Below are positions 44,152-53,658 of a stretch of DNA of 64,000 nucleotides, in pieces; position 1 is the stretch's first letter; each line of letters begins with the position of its first letter. The notes beneath the pieces were generated by a model. The model was not told the DNA's origin. It saw only the letters and a program-made list of their open reading frames with translations, and made no database searches. The DNA is from JBEBSD01 sp040394475. GTDB taxonomy: Bacteria; Bacteroidota; Bacteroidia; Cytophagales; Spirosomataceae. The stretch spans positions 33,802-97,801 of the forward strand of contig JBEBSD010000014.1 in NCBI GenBank assembly GCA_040394475.1, given 5' to 3'. A program made the position numbers and the translations under genes.

Positions 44152-46617
44152 ATGAAGAATAGAAAAATCTATCGTTGGCTTTGGGCAATTCCGGCAGGGC
44201 TGGTAATCATTATCGGCGCGATTTTATGCTGGACCTATCTGAATAAAGAGATGGTCTTCACGAAGGCAAAAGAAGCCGTGGGGCGATCGCTCAACGGGGG
44301 AGAGCTGGATATCGATGATTTTCGTTTCATTCCCTTCAGTGATGGTTTCGGGTTGACCTTTGCCCTGATGGGAATTTCATTAAGGGACTCGCTCTATTCC
44401 GAACACCGCGCCCCGCTGCTCAAGGCAGAACGTCTGAGCGTCAGGTTTAATATAGGCGCCCTCGTGTCGGGCAACTGGGTGTTCCGTGAGCTGAAACTGA
44501 CGAACGGGGAAGTGAACCTGTTTACACGGTCCGACGGGTATACGAACCTTTCGATGTTTGACAAAAAACACGGCGGCCGCAAGCAGGAAAAAGGCAACCT
44601 GTTTGAAAAAGTAAAAAAGCTCACCCTGGAAAATACACGGGTCAACTTCAGCGATTCGTTGAAAGGACAGTATATAGGCGGGGTGCTGCGACAGGTACAG
44701 GGACAACTTCAGACAACCAGAACGGGCTGGGAAGGCCAGCTGGAGGGGGCCGTTTTCTATGAGCAATTGACTTTCAATGCCGAGAAAGGGGGCTTTCTGA
44801 AAGAACGGGAAACCGCTACGCAGCTTGCCTTCCGGTTTTTGGAGAAAACGCATTTGCTCGAAATCATCAACCCGTCGCGGGTAAAACTGGCTACTGGGGA
44901 GACTATCCGCATCGGAGGGAGTTTTGACCTGGAAGCGCCTCATGGAGAGATGCGGCTGCACTTTGATGTGGACCGGATCGGCGTGCGGATGGCGGGCGGC
45001 TTACTCGCTGATTCCATAGCGGTTAAAATCGAGGAAATCGGCATCGATCCCTTCGTGAAAGCAGGCGTAACGGTGGCGGGCCGGCTGGGACGTCCCAAAC
45101 CCCGTGTGGACGTATCCTTTGTGACGGATACCTTCAGTTATGAAGTTCCGATCGGCTTTTTCAGGGGAATGCGGGCGACAGGAACATTTACCAACCAGGC
45201 CGATTCCACGCTTCCGGTCAGCAAAGAGAATACACGGGTCGTCAGTAACGGGATGCGGGGTTTTTTTGAAAGGCTGCCGGTGGAGGGAAATCTCAGTATT
45301 TCCGATTTCAGTGACCCGATCGCTTCCATCAAATTGACCGTAAAGGCCGATTCCGCCAGCCTGAACAGTATCCTGGATCCTTCCCGTTACCAGGTGGGAA
45401 AAGGAAGCGCACGGGTCGACCTGGTCTATAACGGGAGCCTTACGCGTTTTTACCATGCTGCAGCCGATAGCCTGAACGGAAGCATGCGGGGACAGGTGAC
45501 AATGCGCAACCTGACGATGTCGTACCTGCCGCAGGGGATCAGGCTGCACGGCGTGAACAGCCTGGTAACCTTCACCGAAAAACGGATCGATATCCGCAGA
45601 CTGGAAGTGTATGACAACCAGAACCATATGTTTATCAAAGGGTATGTCGAAGACTTGTTTAAAAACCTGCTGGGGTCGCCCCGGCCGGTAAAAGCCTATG
45701 TGGATATTGCCATTCCGGAGTGGAAGCTGAACTGGATAAAGGTACTGGCCAATCAGGGCGAACAGCAGCAGAAGAAGGCACGATACCGGTTTTCTCAGGT
45801 AGTGGATACCATAATTGAAAATCTGGAGGTAGTGGCAACGCTCGAAGCGCGCAAGCTCTATTACAACCAGTTTCAGGCGGAGAATGTAAAGGGTAAACTC
45901 TCCACCAACCGCCAGGGGTCTACCCTCGACCGGTTTACGCTGGATGCTTTTGGCGGAAATGTCACTGCTTCGGGTATCCTGCATCGCCCGGGAGGTGAAT
46001 ATGCCCATTCCTATGTAAATGTAAAAGGGAAAGTGAGTGGCGCCAACGTGAAGAATGTGTTTTATTCATTCAATAATTTCGGGCAGCAGGCATTTACTTC
46101 AGAGAATATCAAAGGACAGCTGGATGCCACTTTTCAGTTTGCCTCCTACCTGGACAAGGAGATAAGCCTTATCCCTTCTTCTATGGAAGGCGTGCTGGAT
46201 TTCAGTTTTACAAAAGGGAATGTGGTGAATTTCGGCCCCTTTATGAAAATGAAAAAGCTTATTTTTAAAAACCGGCCGCTGGAAGATGTGAAGTTTGCGC
46301 CGATCCGGAATAAATTTGTGCTCAAAGGACAAGAGATCAGTATTTCCAAAATGCAGATCGAATCAAACGTACTGACCCTCTTCCTGGAAGGGATTTACAG
46401 CTTCGGGACAAAGACGGACCTGGGCATACAGCTCCCGTTACAGAACCTGAAAAAGCGGGGAGCGGATTATCAGTTGCAGGAGTACGGAGCCGATAGTCTG
46501 AGCTCGGTCTACCTGCGGGCTGTGGATGAGAACGGGGAAGTAAATATCAAACTGGATTCCAAGCGAACACAGCTCAAGCGGCGCCAGCGGCGTATGCTGG
46601 AAAATGAGAAAAAATAA
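44152..46617 (+). CDS. AsmA-family envelope protein
   Basis: 821 residues from ATG 44152 (MKNRKIYRWLWAIPAG); in-frame ATG 44131 and TTG 44125 lie just upstream. A signal anchor (about 10-29) is followed by a long, regular beta-rich periplasmic part with AsmA hallmarks: LDIDDFRFIPFSDGFGLTFALMGISL, LLKAERLSVRFNIGALVSGNWVFRELKLTNGEVNLF and a C-terminal DVKFAPIRNKFVLKGQEISISKMQIES. AsmA/TamB-like proteins are thought to bridge the envelope for lipid or membrane-protein handling. A hairpin terminator follows. Confidence 0.88.
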   Translation: MKNRKIYRWLWAIPAGLVIIIGAILCWTYLNKEMVFTKAKEAVGRSLNGGELDIDDFRFIPFSDGFGLTFALMGISLRDSLYSEHRAPLLKAERLSVRFNIGALVSGNWVFRELKLTNGEVNLFTRSDGYTNLSMFDKKHGGRKQEKGNLFEKVKKLTLENTRVNFSDSLKGQYIGGVLRQVQGQLQTTRTGWEGQLEGAVFYEQLTFNAEKGGFLKERETATQLAFRFLEKTHLLEIINPSRVKLATGETIRIGGSFDLEAPHGEMRLHFDVDRIGVRMAGGLLADSIAVKIEEIGIDPFVKAGVTVAGRLGRPKPRVDVSFVTDTFSYEVPIGFFRGMRATGTFTNQADSTLPVSKENTRVVSNGMRGFFERLPVEGNLSISDFSDPIASIKLTVKADSASLNSILDPSRYQVGKGSARVDLVYNGSLTRFYHAAADSLNGSMRGQVTMRNLTMSYLPQGIRLHGVNSLVTFTEKRIDIRRLEVYDNQNHMFIKGYVEDLFKNLLGSPRPVKAYVDIAIPEWKLNWIKVLANQGEQQQKKARYRFSQVVDTIIENLEVVATLEARKLYYNQFQAENVKGKLSTNRQGSTLDRFTLDAFGGNVTASGILHRPGGEYAHSYVNVKGKVSGANVKNVFYSFNNFGQQAFTSENIKGQLDATFQFASYLDKEISLIPSSMEGVLDFSFTKGNVVNFGPFMKMKKLIFKNRPLEDVKFAPIRNKFVLKGQEISISKMQIESNVLTLFLEGIYSFGTKTDLGIQLPLQNLKKRGADYQLQEYGADSLSSVYLRAVDENGEVNIKLDSKRTQLKRRQRRMLENEKK

Positions 46618-46626
46618 CAGATTCCG

Positions 46627-46650
46627 GGGGTAAAAATGTATTTTTGCCCC
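46627..46650 (+). terminator. Hairpin after the AsmA gene
   Basis: GGGGTAAAAAT / ATTTTTGCCCC, an 11-bp stem with one G.T wobble and a 2-nt core; it also contains a TATTTTTG box (46639-46646) that could serve as the thyA -7 element. Confidence 0.5.
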
Positions 46651-46671
46651 TCATTATAAGCGATTCTACCC

Positions 46672-47493
46672 ATGCAACAGTACCAGGAGTTATTACGGCA
46701 TATTTTAAGTCATGGAGCGCGTAAATCAGACCGTACCGGCACCGGAACCCTCAGTGTATTCGGCTACCAGATGCGGTTCGATCTGCAGCAGGGATTTCCG
46801 TTGGTGACCACTAAAAAGGTGCATACCAAATCCATTATCCATGAATTGCTGTGGTTTTTAAAAGGAGAGACGAATATCGCCTACCTGAAGGCCAACAAGG
46901 TCTCCATCTGGGACGAATGGGCAGATGAAAACGGCGACCTCGGACCGGTGTACGGAAAGCAGTGGCGGAGCTGGGAAGCGCCGGACGGCCGGACAATTGA
47001 CCAACTGCAGGAGGTCCTGAACCTGTTGAAGCAGTCACCTGATTCGCGCCGGATCCTGGTATCGGCCTGGAACCCGGCCGACTTGTCCGGAATGGCGCTG
47101 CAGCCCTGCCATGCCCTGTTTCAGTTTTATGTAGCGCCCCCCCGGGAAGAAATGGGAGAAACCAGGGGCAAGCTCTCCTGCCAGCTTTACCAGCGCAGCG
47201 CCGATGTCTTCCTGGGAGTACCTTTTAATATTGCCAGCTACGCGCTGCTGACCCTGATGATCGCACAGGAATGCGGACTGGAGCCAGGTGATTTTATCTG
47301 GACCGGCGGGGATACGCATATCTACCTCAACCACCTCGAACAGGTGGAACTTCAGCTTAGCAGGTCGCCCAGGGCGCTGCCCCGGATGCGGCTTAACCCG
47401 GAGGTGAAACGTGTTTTCGATTTTACATTTGACGATTTTACCCTGGAAGAGTACGATCCCTACCCGGCGATCAAAGCGCCGGTGGCGGTGTGA
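46672..47493 (+). CDS. thyA: Thymidylate synthase
   Basis: 273 residues. Methylates dUMP to dTMP with methylene-tetrahydrofolate. The catalytic cysteine is C146 in LQPCHALFQF; other fixed motifs are RTGTGTLSVFGYQMRF, ELLWFLKGETNI, the phosphate-binding SRRILVSAWNP and CQLYQRSADVFLGVPFNIASY. A short charged insert (PPREEMGETRGK) after the catalytic strand makes it slightly longer than the 264-residue E. coli form. No folate-reductase gene follows; it converges on susD3. Confidence 0.98.
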   Translation: MQQYQELLRHILSHGARKSDRTGTGTLSVFGYQMRFDLQQGFPLVTTKKVHTKSIIHELLWFLKGETNIAYLKANKVSIWDEWADENGDLGPVYGKQWRSWEAPDGRTIDQLQEVLNLLKQSPDSRRILVSAWNPADLSGMALQPCHALFQFYVAPPREEMGETRGKLSCQLYQRSADVFLGVPFNIASYALLTLMIAQECGLEPGDFIWTGGDTHIYLNHLEQVELQLSRSPRALPRMRLNPEVKRVFDFTFDDFTLEEYDPYPAIKAPVAV

Positions 47494-47523
47494 AACGGGC
47501 AACCGGATCTGATCAGTAAAAAA

Positions 47524-47550
47524 CGGGGATGCTTTTCGTGAGCATCCCCG
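47524..47550 (-). terminator. Terminator of the third SusCD unit
   Basis: 10-bp perfect stem CGGGGATGCT / AGCATCCCCG with a 7-nt loop; on the minus strand it is followed by six Ts. It may also stop thyA from the other side. Confidence 0.9.
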
Positions 47551-47556
47551 TGGCGG

Positions 47557-49359
47557 TTATTCCCAACCCGGATTTTGTTGCAGGTTGGGATTGGTCAGTA
47601 AATGAGATTCGGGAATGGGGTAAAAATAATTTTTATTCCCGAAAATCCGTGGAATGTTGGTCAGCCAGGTAAGCTCTCCGGAGTCGCCCCCGGAAAGTTT
47701 CTGAGCTTCGGAATTGACCTGTATATACGTGACACCGCTGACCTGGGAGGAGGGAGGTGTGGTATAAAAGTAGACATCGTCGACGCCGTCTGCATTTAAA
47801 TCCAGCAGCTTGTTGGCCTCCGGAACATAAATGCCATGCCAGGGCATCTGGAAAAGCGCTCCTCTTTTCCAGCGGATAATATCATAGAAGCGGAAACCTT
47901 CCAGCGCCAGTTCGATTCCCCTTTCCCGCCTTATTTCAAGAATGACGGGGTCATCGATATCCGGAAAATAGGTGGTCTGAAGATACGGGTCGGCAGTGGC
48001 GGGCCTGCTGGTAAGCCCGCCGGTAATCCCTGCCCTGGCCCGTAAGGCGCCTATGGTCAGGGCCCAGTCGTCGTCGGTCAGCGTCCCCAGTTCAGCTTTG
48101 GCTTCGGCATAGTTCAGGAGTATTTCCCCATAACGAAAAATGGAAACGGCGTTGGTATTATTGCTTCCGCCATCGATCACTACATCATCCATCGACCATT
48201 TAATGGGTTGATAGCCGGTATAGGTATAGGTAAAAGCGGGTGGGGTGGCAACCCTGGCCGATCCGTTGACCCGGGTAAACCCGGGTGTCCGGATGGTTTG
48301 CTGCAGACGCTTGTCCCGGTTTTTTGTCTCTTCGGTAAAGACCATCGTCTGATAGTCGGGAGTATCGGTAAAAGGAGTGCCGTCCAGCATCAGATAGGTA
48401 TGGATAAACGGCCGTATAAAGCTGAACCGGGTCCCGGTGGTGGAGCTGGTGAAATACCAGTTGGCTGCGTGGCGCACACCAAGCGCGGTGCTGGCTGCCG
48501 TGCAAAGCATAATTTCAGCCGCTTGCGGGCTTTCCGACACGAACAGGTTGCGGTAAGCCAGATCGGATCCCCCGGAAGTGTTCAACGAGTACCGGCCTCC
48601 GTCCATAATGGCTTTTGCAGCAGCCTGTGCCTGTTCCAGCCAGCTGTCGGCGCCGGAGGCAAGTCCGGCATCGGGATGGTATTTCCGGAAAGTCCCTTCA
48701 AACAGGGCTACCCGTGATTTGAGCGCCAATGCCACGTCCTTTGTAATCAGCGTGCGGGTCGCGTCCTGAACCGTTTGAATATGTTCGATGGCAAAATTAA
48801 GATCTGCCAGGACCTGGTCCATGACAATCGTACGCGAATCCCGGCCGCCATAAAGTTTTTCATCTGCAACGTCCAGGGGCTTGTCTATCCAGGGGACATC
48901 GCCGTAACGCTTCACTTTCTCAAAATAGAACCAGGCCCTGAAAAAACGGGCCAGCCCGTTGTAATGCAGCCGGGTAGTTTCCGGAATGCTCGTGCTGACA
49001 TTATTTTCAATGAAATAATTGAAATTCCGCAGATGCCCCCAACCCCAGTTCCAATCAGCGCCTATGGCCACCAGGTCGTAACCGGACGCAGAGGTGTTGT
49101 CGTTGGTCCGGGAGCTGTACACGCCGGTACGCAGGAAGTCCGGGGCGTTCCGCCGGGCCGAATAGTCCGATATGGCATCGGCCTGGTGGACGTTATTGGC
49201 GCTGGGAAGCCATTCGTAAAAGGAATTGGCATAAAGCTGAAGGCCGCTTTCGGTTCCGAAAATGATATTTTTACTGGCCGTGTGTTGCGGGACTTCTTCC
49301 AGGTCACAGGCCGTGAGGCCGTAGAGGAGTGACAGGAGTAACAGAATACGTAGTTTCAT
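47557..49359 (-). CDS. SusD/RagB-family lipoprotein, third locus
   Basis: 600 residues, on the long side for SusD. Lipobox LLYGLTACDLEE (Cys18). Typical segments are RFFRAWFYFEKVKRYGDVPWIDKPLD and IFRYGEILLNYAEAKAELG, with a C-terminal ILEIRRERGIELALEGFRFYDIIRWKRGALF. Follows susC3 by 11 bp. The pair most likely feeds the DUF6807/Gfo-Idh/DUF1080 cluster and GH44 upstream on the same strand. Confidence 0.95.
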   Translation of the reverse strand: MKLRILLLLSLLYGLTACDLEEVPQHTASKNIIFGTESGLQLYANSFYEWLPSANNVHQADAISDYSARRNAPDFLRTGVYSSRTNDNTSASGYDLVAIGADWNWGWGHLRNFNYFIENNVSTSIPETTRLHYNGLARFFRAWFYFEKVKRYGDVPWIDKPLDVADEKLYGGRDSRTIVMDQVLADLNFAIEHIQTVQDATRTLITKDVALALKSRVALFEGTFRKYHPDAGLASGADSWLEQAQAAAKAIMDGGRYSLNTSGGSDLAYRNLFVSESPQAAEIMLCTAASTALGVRHAANWYFTSSTTGTRFSFIRPFIHTYLMLDGTPFTDTPDYQTMVFTEETKNRDKRLQQTIRTPGFTRVNGSARVATPPAFTYTYTGYQPIKWSMDDVVIDGGSNNTNAVSIFRYGEILLNYAEAKAELGTLTDDDWALTIGALRARAGITGGLTSRPATADPYLQTTYFPDIDDPVILEIRRERGIELALEGFRFYDIIRWKRGALFQMPWHGIYVPEANKLLDLNADGVDDVYFYTTPPSSQVSGVTYIQVNSEAQKLSGGDSGELTWLTNIPRIFGNKNYFYPIPESHLLTNPNLQQNPGWE

Positions 49360-49370
49360 GAGTTTTGCAA

Positions 49371-52300
49371 TTAAAAAGTTACAGAAATACCCAGTGTCAC
49401 ACTTTTCAGCATCGGATAATTATAGCCATCGCCGGCATTTCCATCGGTAAAAAGCTGATCGGAAGGAGCGTTGGCATTTTCAACATCCGTGTTGTCGACA
49501 ATTTTCAGGAGGGGCGACCAGGTAAGAAGATTGTCGGAGGAGAGGTAGACCCGGGCATTCCGTACGACCTTCGTTTTTCCCAGCAGCTTCGCGGGAAGGT
49601 TGTAGCCTACCTGGAAATTTTTCAACCGTAAATAAGCGACATTCATGACATATTTGGTTTGGGCGACCGTCAGCACGCCCCCGCTCCGGTTGGCCAGCCG
49701 GGTGACGTACCGGGGGAAAAACGAATCCGGATTGTCTTCCGACCAGATAATCCCATCTTGGAGATGCCACAACGGCACATCCCCGTAAGGACGGTTATAT
49801 TGTCCCCAGAAGGTATTGGCTTCTGTACTGGGGTACCAGTCCTGCTTTCCGACTCCCTGCAGAAATGCGGAGAAGAAAATGCCTTTCCAATCCGCCCCCA
49901 GGTTGATGCCGTACGTATAACGAGCCCTGTTGTTCCCGATAATGAACCGGTCGCCGGGGTTGTCCACCGTATTGTCGCCGGGTGTGATGGACCCGTCGCC
50001 GTTGCGGTCTTTAAACTTGATATCGCCGGGCAGGTATTCGCCGCGGGCGGTAGACAGGAACAGATTTTGTTTGGCATGGTTGTCGATCTCCTGTTGGGAG
50101 GTAAAGAAACCCTCCGTTTCGTAGCCCCAGATTTCGCCCAGTTTCTGACCGGGATAGTAATCGTTGAGAAACTTGTTGGGATTATTGTAACGCAGGATTT
50201 CCGCCTGATTGTCGCCCAGGTTAAACCCAATCCGGTAAGACACGGGACTCTTCCCGGCCTGAAAGCTGTCGTTCCAGCCCAATACCAGTTCCCAGCCTTT
50301 TGTTTTCATATCGGCATAGTTCCCGCGGGGCGAAGTTGCCCCGAAAATGGCGGGAAGGGTAACCCCGATGGTATACATATCGGTTGTTTTACGCACATAG
50401 GCATCAACATTCATGACCAGCCGGTTGGAGAGCATCGAAAGGTCGAGCCCGAAATTGCTGGTGGTAGCCGTTTCCCAGGTGAGCCCGTCGGGCAAAACAG
50501 AAGGTCGACTGGTACGCTGAGGCTGAATGCCGTTGATGATCCGTCCCGACTGTGAAATGGAGAATACCTGCTGGAAAGCATAGGATCCGATGCTTCCGTT
50601 CCCCAGAGAGCCGTACGACCAGCGCACTTTGAGATCGGAGAGGGTCTTGCTGGAGATCTTCCAGAAAGGTTCCTTTGAAATTCGCCAACCGAGCGAAACG
50701 GACGGGAAAAAGGCGTAGCGTTCGTTATCCGGGAATTTAGACGAACCGTCGTAACGGCCATTGAATTCCAGCAGGTACCGGTCATCGAAAATATAATTGA
50801 TACGGGAAAAGCCGCCCAGGAGGTTCCAGGCATCGTAGTTGCCGGAGGTCGAAATGGACTGGCCCAGCGCAAGGTTGATATTGTTGGCATCGTCGAAAAT
50901 CAGCCCGTTCCGCTGTACTTCGAGGCGGTTGTACACCGATCGTTCGTAGTTGGTACCGACCATGACTTTGAGGTAATGCTTGCCCAGTGTTCGTTCATAT
51001 TCGGTATAGAGGTTGGTCGCGATATAATTCGTCCGGTTGTTATATTCCCGCAGGTCGTTGTAGGTGAGACCCACGTATTCAATCACTCCCGGGGCGTTGC
51101 TGTAGGGAACCTGAACCCGGCGACGGGTTTCATCGTTGTAGGTATTCTGGAAAGTCGCATTACCAATTACCCGTAAGGTATTTTGCAGGAAGCGCGCTTC
51201 GAAGGCGGAGCTGTTCCGGACGATGCTGCGTTGGGTATCGATCCCGTTTTTGCCGTAATAGAAGTCTCCCACGGTATAGGCGCCGGAGAAGGTAATGGTG
51301 CCATCGGGATTCAGCATAGGCGCCAAAACATGCCCTTCGTCGGCGATGTTGCGCCAGATACCGCTGCCTTCACCTACATTCAGGGGATTATGATAGGTCC
51401 GGTTTGAGTAATCGAAATTGTTGCTGACCTCCAGCCAGTCGAAAAGCTGCATACTCCCTTTCGCCCGGATATTGTATACCCGGAAGTCGTCGGAGTTATA
51501 CCTGAATAAACCTTCCTGGCCGTTGTAGCGGCCGGTAATCATAAAGTTGAGTTTATCCGTGCTGCGGGAGAGGGAAAGGTTGTGCTCCGTCGCACTGAGC
51601 CGTTCCTTATACAGCAGGTCGTACCAGTCAGTATTTTCGTAATAGACATACGTGCCATCAGGGCCTACTTCAGTTTTGGGAAGGCTGGGATCTTTTGAAC
51701 GCCGCTCCAGTTCAGCCAGGTATTCCTGGGAAAAAGTCAGCGTTTTATTGACATTCTGCGGATAAGTGCCTTCCCATGCGTAGAAGGAGTCGTTGAAAAG
51801 TTTGGCCCATTCATAGCCATCGGTCAGGTAATTCGGTAATACTGTAGGCCTCTTGGTTCCGAAGTTGGCATTGTATGTGACGGAGAATGCATCCTTCTGA
51901 GGACTTTTGGTCGTGATCAGTACAACGCCAAAGGCGCCTCTTGCCCCGTAAATCGCCGCAGAAGCCGCATCCTTCAGAACGGTTACCGACTCCACATCTC
52001 CGGGATTAATCATACCCGGATCACCTTCGACGCCGTCGATCAGGATCAGCGCGCTTCCGCCTTGTCCGATAGAAGTGGCGCCGCGGATATTGATAGAAGG
52101 GGATTGGTTCGGTTTTCCGTCGAGCATACGGATATTGACATTGGGCAGCGCGCCCTGTAAGCCCTGGGTCAGGTTAGGGACCGGGCGGTTTTCGAAAACT
52201 TCCTTACCGACCTGCCCGACGGCCCCGGTCAGATTAGCTTTTTTCTGCGTGCCATATCCGACTACTACGACCTCTTCCAGGGCTTTCGTATCGACGTGTA

Positions 52301-52622
52301 AGACGACGTCGAGGATACTGCGGTTTCCCACCGTAATCTCCTGGGAAAGAAAACCTACAAATGAAAAGACCAATACAGCGTTTTCGTCTTCGACAGCGAG
52401 GCTGTAGTTCCCCTCGGTGTCACTGATGCCGCCGCGTTGCGTATTTTTAATAAGAATCCCTACGCCTGGCAGCGGGCTGCCGGACACATCGGTCACCGTT
52501 CCCTTGACAGTCCGGTCGGAAGGAATGGGGTTATAAGCGGATACGTTCAGGGAGAGCGCGATGAGGAGGAGTACACAGATACCTCGTCGCAGAGTTAGGT
52601 TAAGAATAACTATCGCAAACAT
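49371..52622 (-). CDS. SusC/RagA-type TonB-dependent transporter, third locus
   Basis: 1083 residues from ATG 52622 (MFAIVILNLTLRRG); the frame stretches 64 codons upstream through leader DNA and those codons are excluded. Signal segment (about 12-29), carboxypeptidase-regulatory-like domain (about 39-110), TonB-box-like LEEVVVVGYG (115-124), plug with PNVNIRMLDGKPNQSPSINIRG, barrel ending GISVTF. No STN domain, so substrate sensing must use another route. Confidence 0.95.
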   Translation of the reverse strand: MFAIVILNLTLRRGICVLLLIALSLNVSAYNPIPSDRTVKGTVTDVSGSPLPGVGILIKNTQRGGISDTEGNYSLAVEDENAVLVFSFVGFLSQEITVGNRSILDVVLHVDTKALEEVVVVGYGTQKKANLTGAVGQVGKEVFENRPVPNLTQGLQGALPNVNIRMLDGKPNQSPSINIRGATSIGQGGSALILIDGVEGDPGMINPGDVESVTVLKDAASAAIYGARGAFGVVLITTKSPQKDAFSVTYNANFGTKRPTVLPNYLTDGYEWAKLFNDSFYAWEGTYPQNVNKTLTFSQEYLAELERRSKDPSLPKTEVGPDGTYVYYENTDWYDLLYKERLSATEHNLSLSRSTDKLNFMITGRYNGQEGLFRYNSDDFRVYNIRAKGSMQLFDWLEVSNNFDYSNRTYHNPLNVGEGSGIWRNIADEGHVLAPMLNPDGTITFSGAYTVGDFYYGKNGIDTQRSIVRNSSAFEARFLQNTLRVIGNATFQNTYNDETRRRVQVPYSNAPGVIEYVGLTYNDLREYNNRTNYIATNLYTEYERTLGKHYLKVMVGTNYERSVYNRLEVQRNGLIFDDANNINLALGQSISTSGNYDAWNLLGGFSRINYIFDDRYLLEFNGRYDGSSKFPDNERYAFFPSVSLGWRISKEPFWKISSKTLSDLKVRWSYGSLGNGSIGSYAFQQVFSISQSGRIINGIQPQRTSRPSVLPDGLTWETATTSNFGLDLSMLSNRLVMNVDAYVRKTTDMYTIGVTLPAIFGATSPRGNYADMKTKGWELVLGWNDSFQAGKSPVSYRIGFNLGDNQAEILRYNNPNKFLNDYYPGQKLGEIWGYETEGFFTSQQEIDNHAKQNLFLSTARGEYLPGDIKFKDRNGDGSITPGDNTVDNPGDRFIIGNNRARYTYGINLGADWKGIFFSAFLQGVGKQDWYPSTEANTFWGQYNRPYGDVPLWHLQDGIIWSEDNPDSFFPRYVTRLANRSGGVLTVAQTKYVMNVAYLRLKNFQVGYNLPAKLLGKTKVVRNARVYLSSDNLLTWSPLLKIVDNTDVENANAPSDQLFTDGNAGDGYNYPMLKSVTLGISVTF

Positions 52623-52734
52623 AATGGTTGTTTTTAGTACTTCTGTGTAATAATTGGTGCTATGGATTCGATGATAACCTGTTGGCAGGAAAGGTGGGAG
52701 CCGTTTTACGGATCCCGGTAAGGCGGTACGAATC

Positions 52735-52752
52735 GGGAGGAAATATCCTCCC
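52735..52752 (-). promoter_or_regulatory. Leader hairpin of susC3
   Basis: GGGAGGA / TCCTCCC, 7-bp perfect stem with a 4-nt loop, 113 bp before the susC3 ATG. All three susC genes here have a stem-loop in the leader, each of different sequence. Confidence 0.35.
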
Positions 52753-53252
52753 CCACAGTAATAACCAATGTAATCTCCGGAAAGAAGGCGGCAGGAAGGA
52801 TAGCAGGAATGCAATAGACAGCGCAGATGTTTTTACATAGCATAGACAGTTTAGGTAAGAAATTGCTTAAACGAGTGACGTTGTCAGGTATCGAAGGGCA
52901 GATCGTATAGAGCGAATATACTAAAATAAAGTAAATTGTATCATGGAATTGTCTATTATTTTGAACCCTTAAGAGGGGATAGACGATTCCCGCCGGCTAT
53001 AGCGGTTCCAAAAAGCCGGTTACCACAGACAGTATCCGGCAGGTTTTACAACGTCTATAGGGCTACGCCGCAATTACCGGACAGGCAACGAGAATGGAGT
53101 CGCAAATGGCAGACGGCTGGTCAGGGAGGAAGGATGACAGAAAAAAGGGAAGATAATCCAGGAACGAATTCCGGGGCGTTACCCCTATACGATACGGGAT
53201 CAATTCCACATCGTGTGGAGTTGCAACTGCATTAGCCGGCAACGTGGCCATT

Positions 53253-53535
53253 TTCTCTGAGAACCTCAGTGTTACATTTTTTCGAGTCAGGCCCATACTC
53301 GGCAGGAAAGGCCTGTGAAGACCCAGATCCTGTCAGCATGTCCTTCGTAAGTAGTTTCTTCCACATTCTCTGAGACCTCTGTGTTTTTTCTCTGAGAACC
53401 TCAGTGTTACATTTTTTCGAGTCAGGCCCATACACGGCAGGAAAGGCCTGTGAAGAAGCCGATCCTGTCAGCATGTCCTTCGTAAGTAGTTTCTTCCACA
53501 TTCTCTGAGACCTCTGTGTTTTTTCTCTGAGAACC
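53253..53535. repeat. 135-bp tandem repeat, about 2.1 copies
   Basis: The segment starting TTCTCTGAGAACC recurs at 53253, 53388 and 53523, exactly 135 bp apart, with near-identical sequence between. The minus strand reads an open frame with 45-residue repeats because 135 is divisible by 3. It is related to the 21-bp units at 17660. Confidence 0.85.
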
Positions 53536-53578
53536 TCAGTGTTACATTTTTTTCGCGTCAGGTCAGTATATGGTGGGA

Positions 53579-53602
53579 ATGGTCTGTGAAGACACAGACC
53601 AT
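53579..53602. repeat. Dispersed hairpin family, copy B
   Basis: ATGGTCTGTG / CACAGACCAT with an AAGA loop. Shares the TGGTCTGTG core with copy A at 851-880. Weaker look-alikes (CCTGTGAAGA...) lie inside the 135-bp repeats at about 53319 and 53454. Confidence 0.7.
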
Positions 53603-53658
53603 GGTGAATATTTTTTGCGTCAGGTCAGACCCTGGTGAACCCGGATTGCCGCCGGGAA

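Larger units (their letters stand above)
52623..53658. other. About 1 kb gene-free region with repeats
   Basis: Upstream of susC3. It holds a leader hairpin (52735-52752), an AT-rich promoter zone near 52915-52945, a 135-bp tandem repeat (53253-53535) and a dispersed hairpin (53579-53602). Short ORFs inside lack protein character. Confidence 0.7.

Noticed and set aside
45001..46008. 335-codon minus-strand ORF opposite the AsmA-like gene
   Set aside because: Shadow frame of a coding region with clear AsmA features.
53232..53501. Protein of two 45-residue repeats
   Set aside because: The frame is open because the repeat unit is 135 bp; no signal, domain or start context supports a gene.
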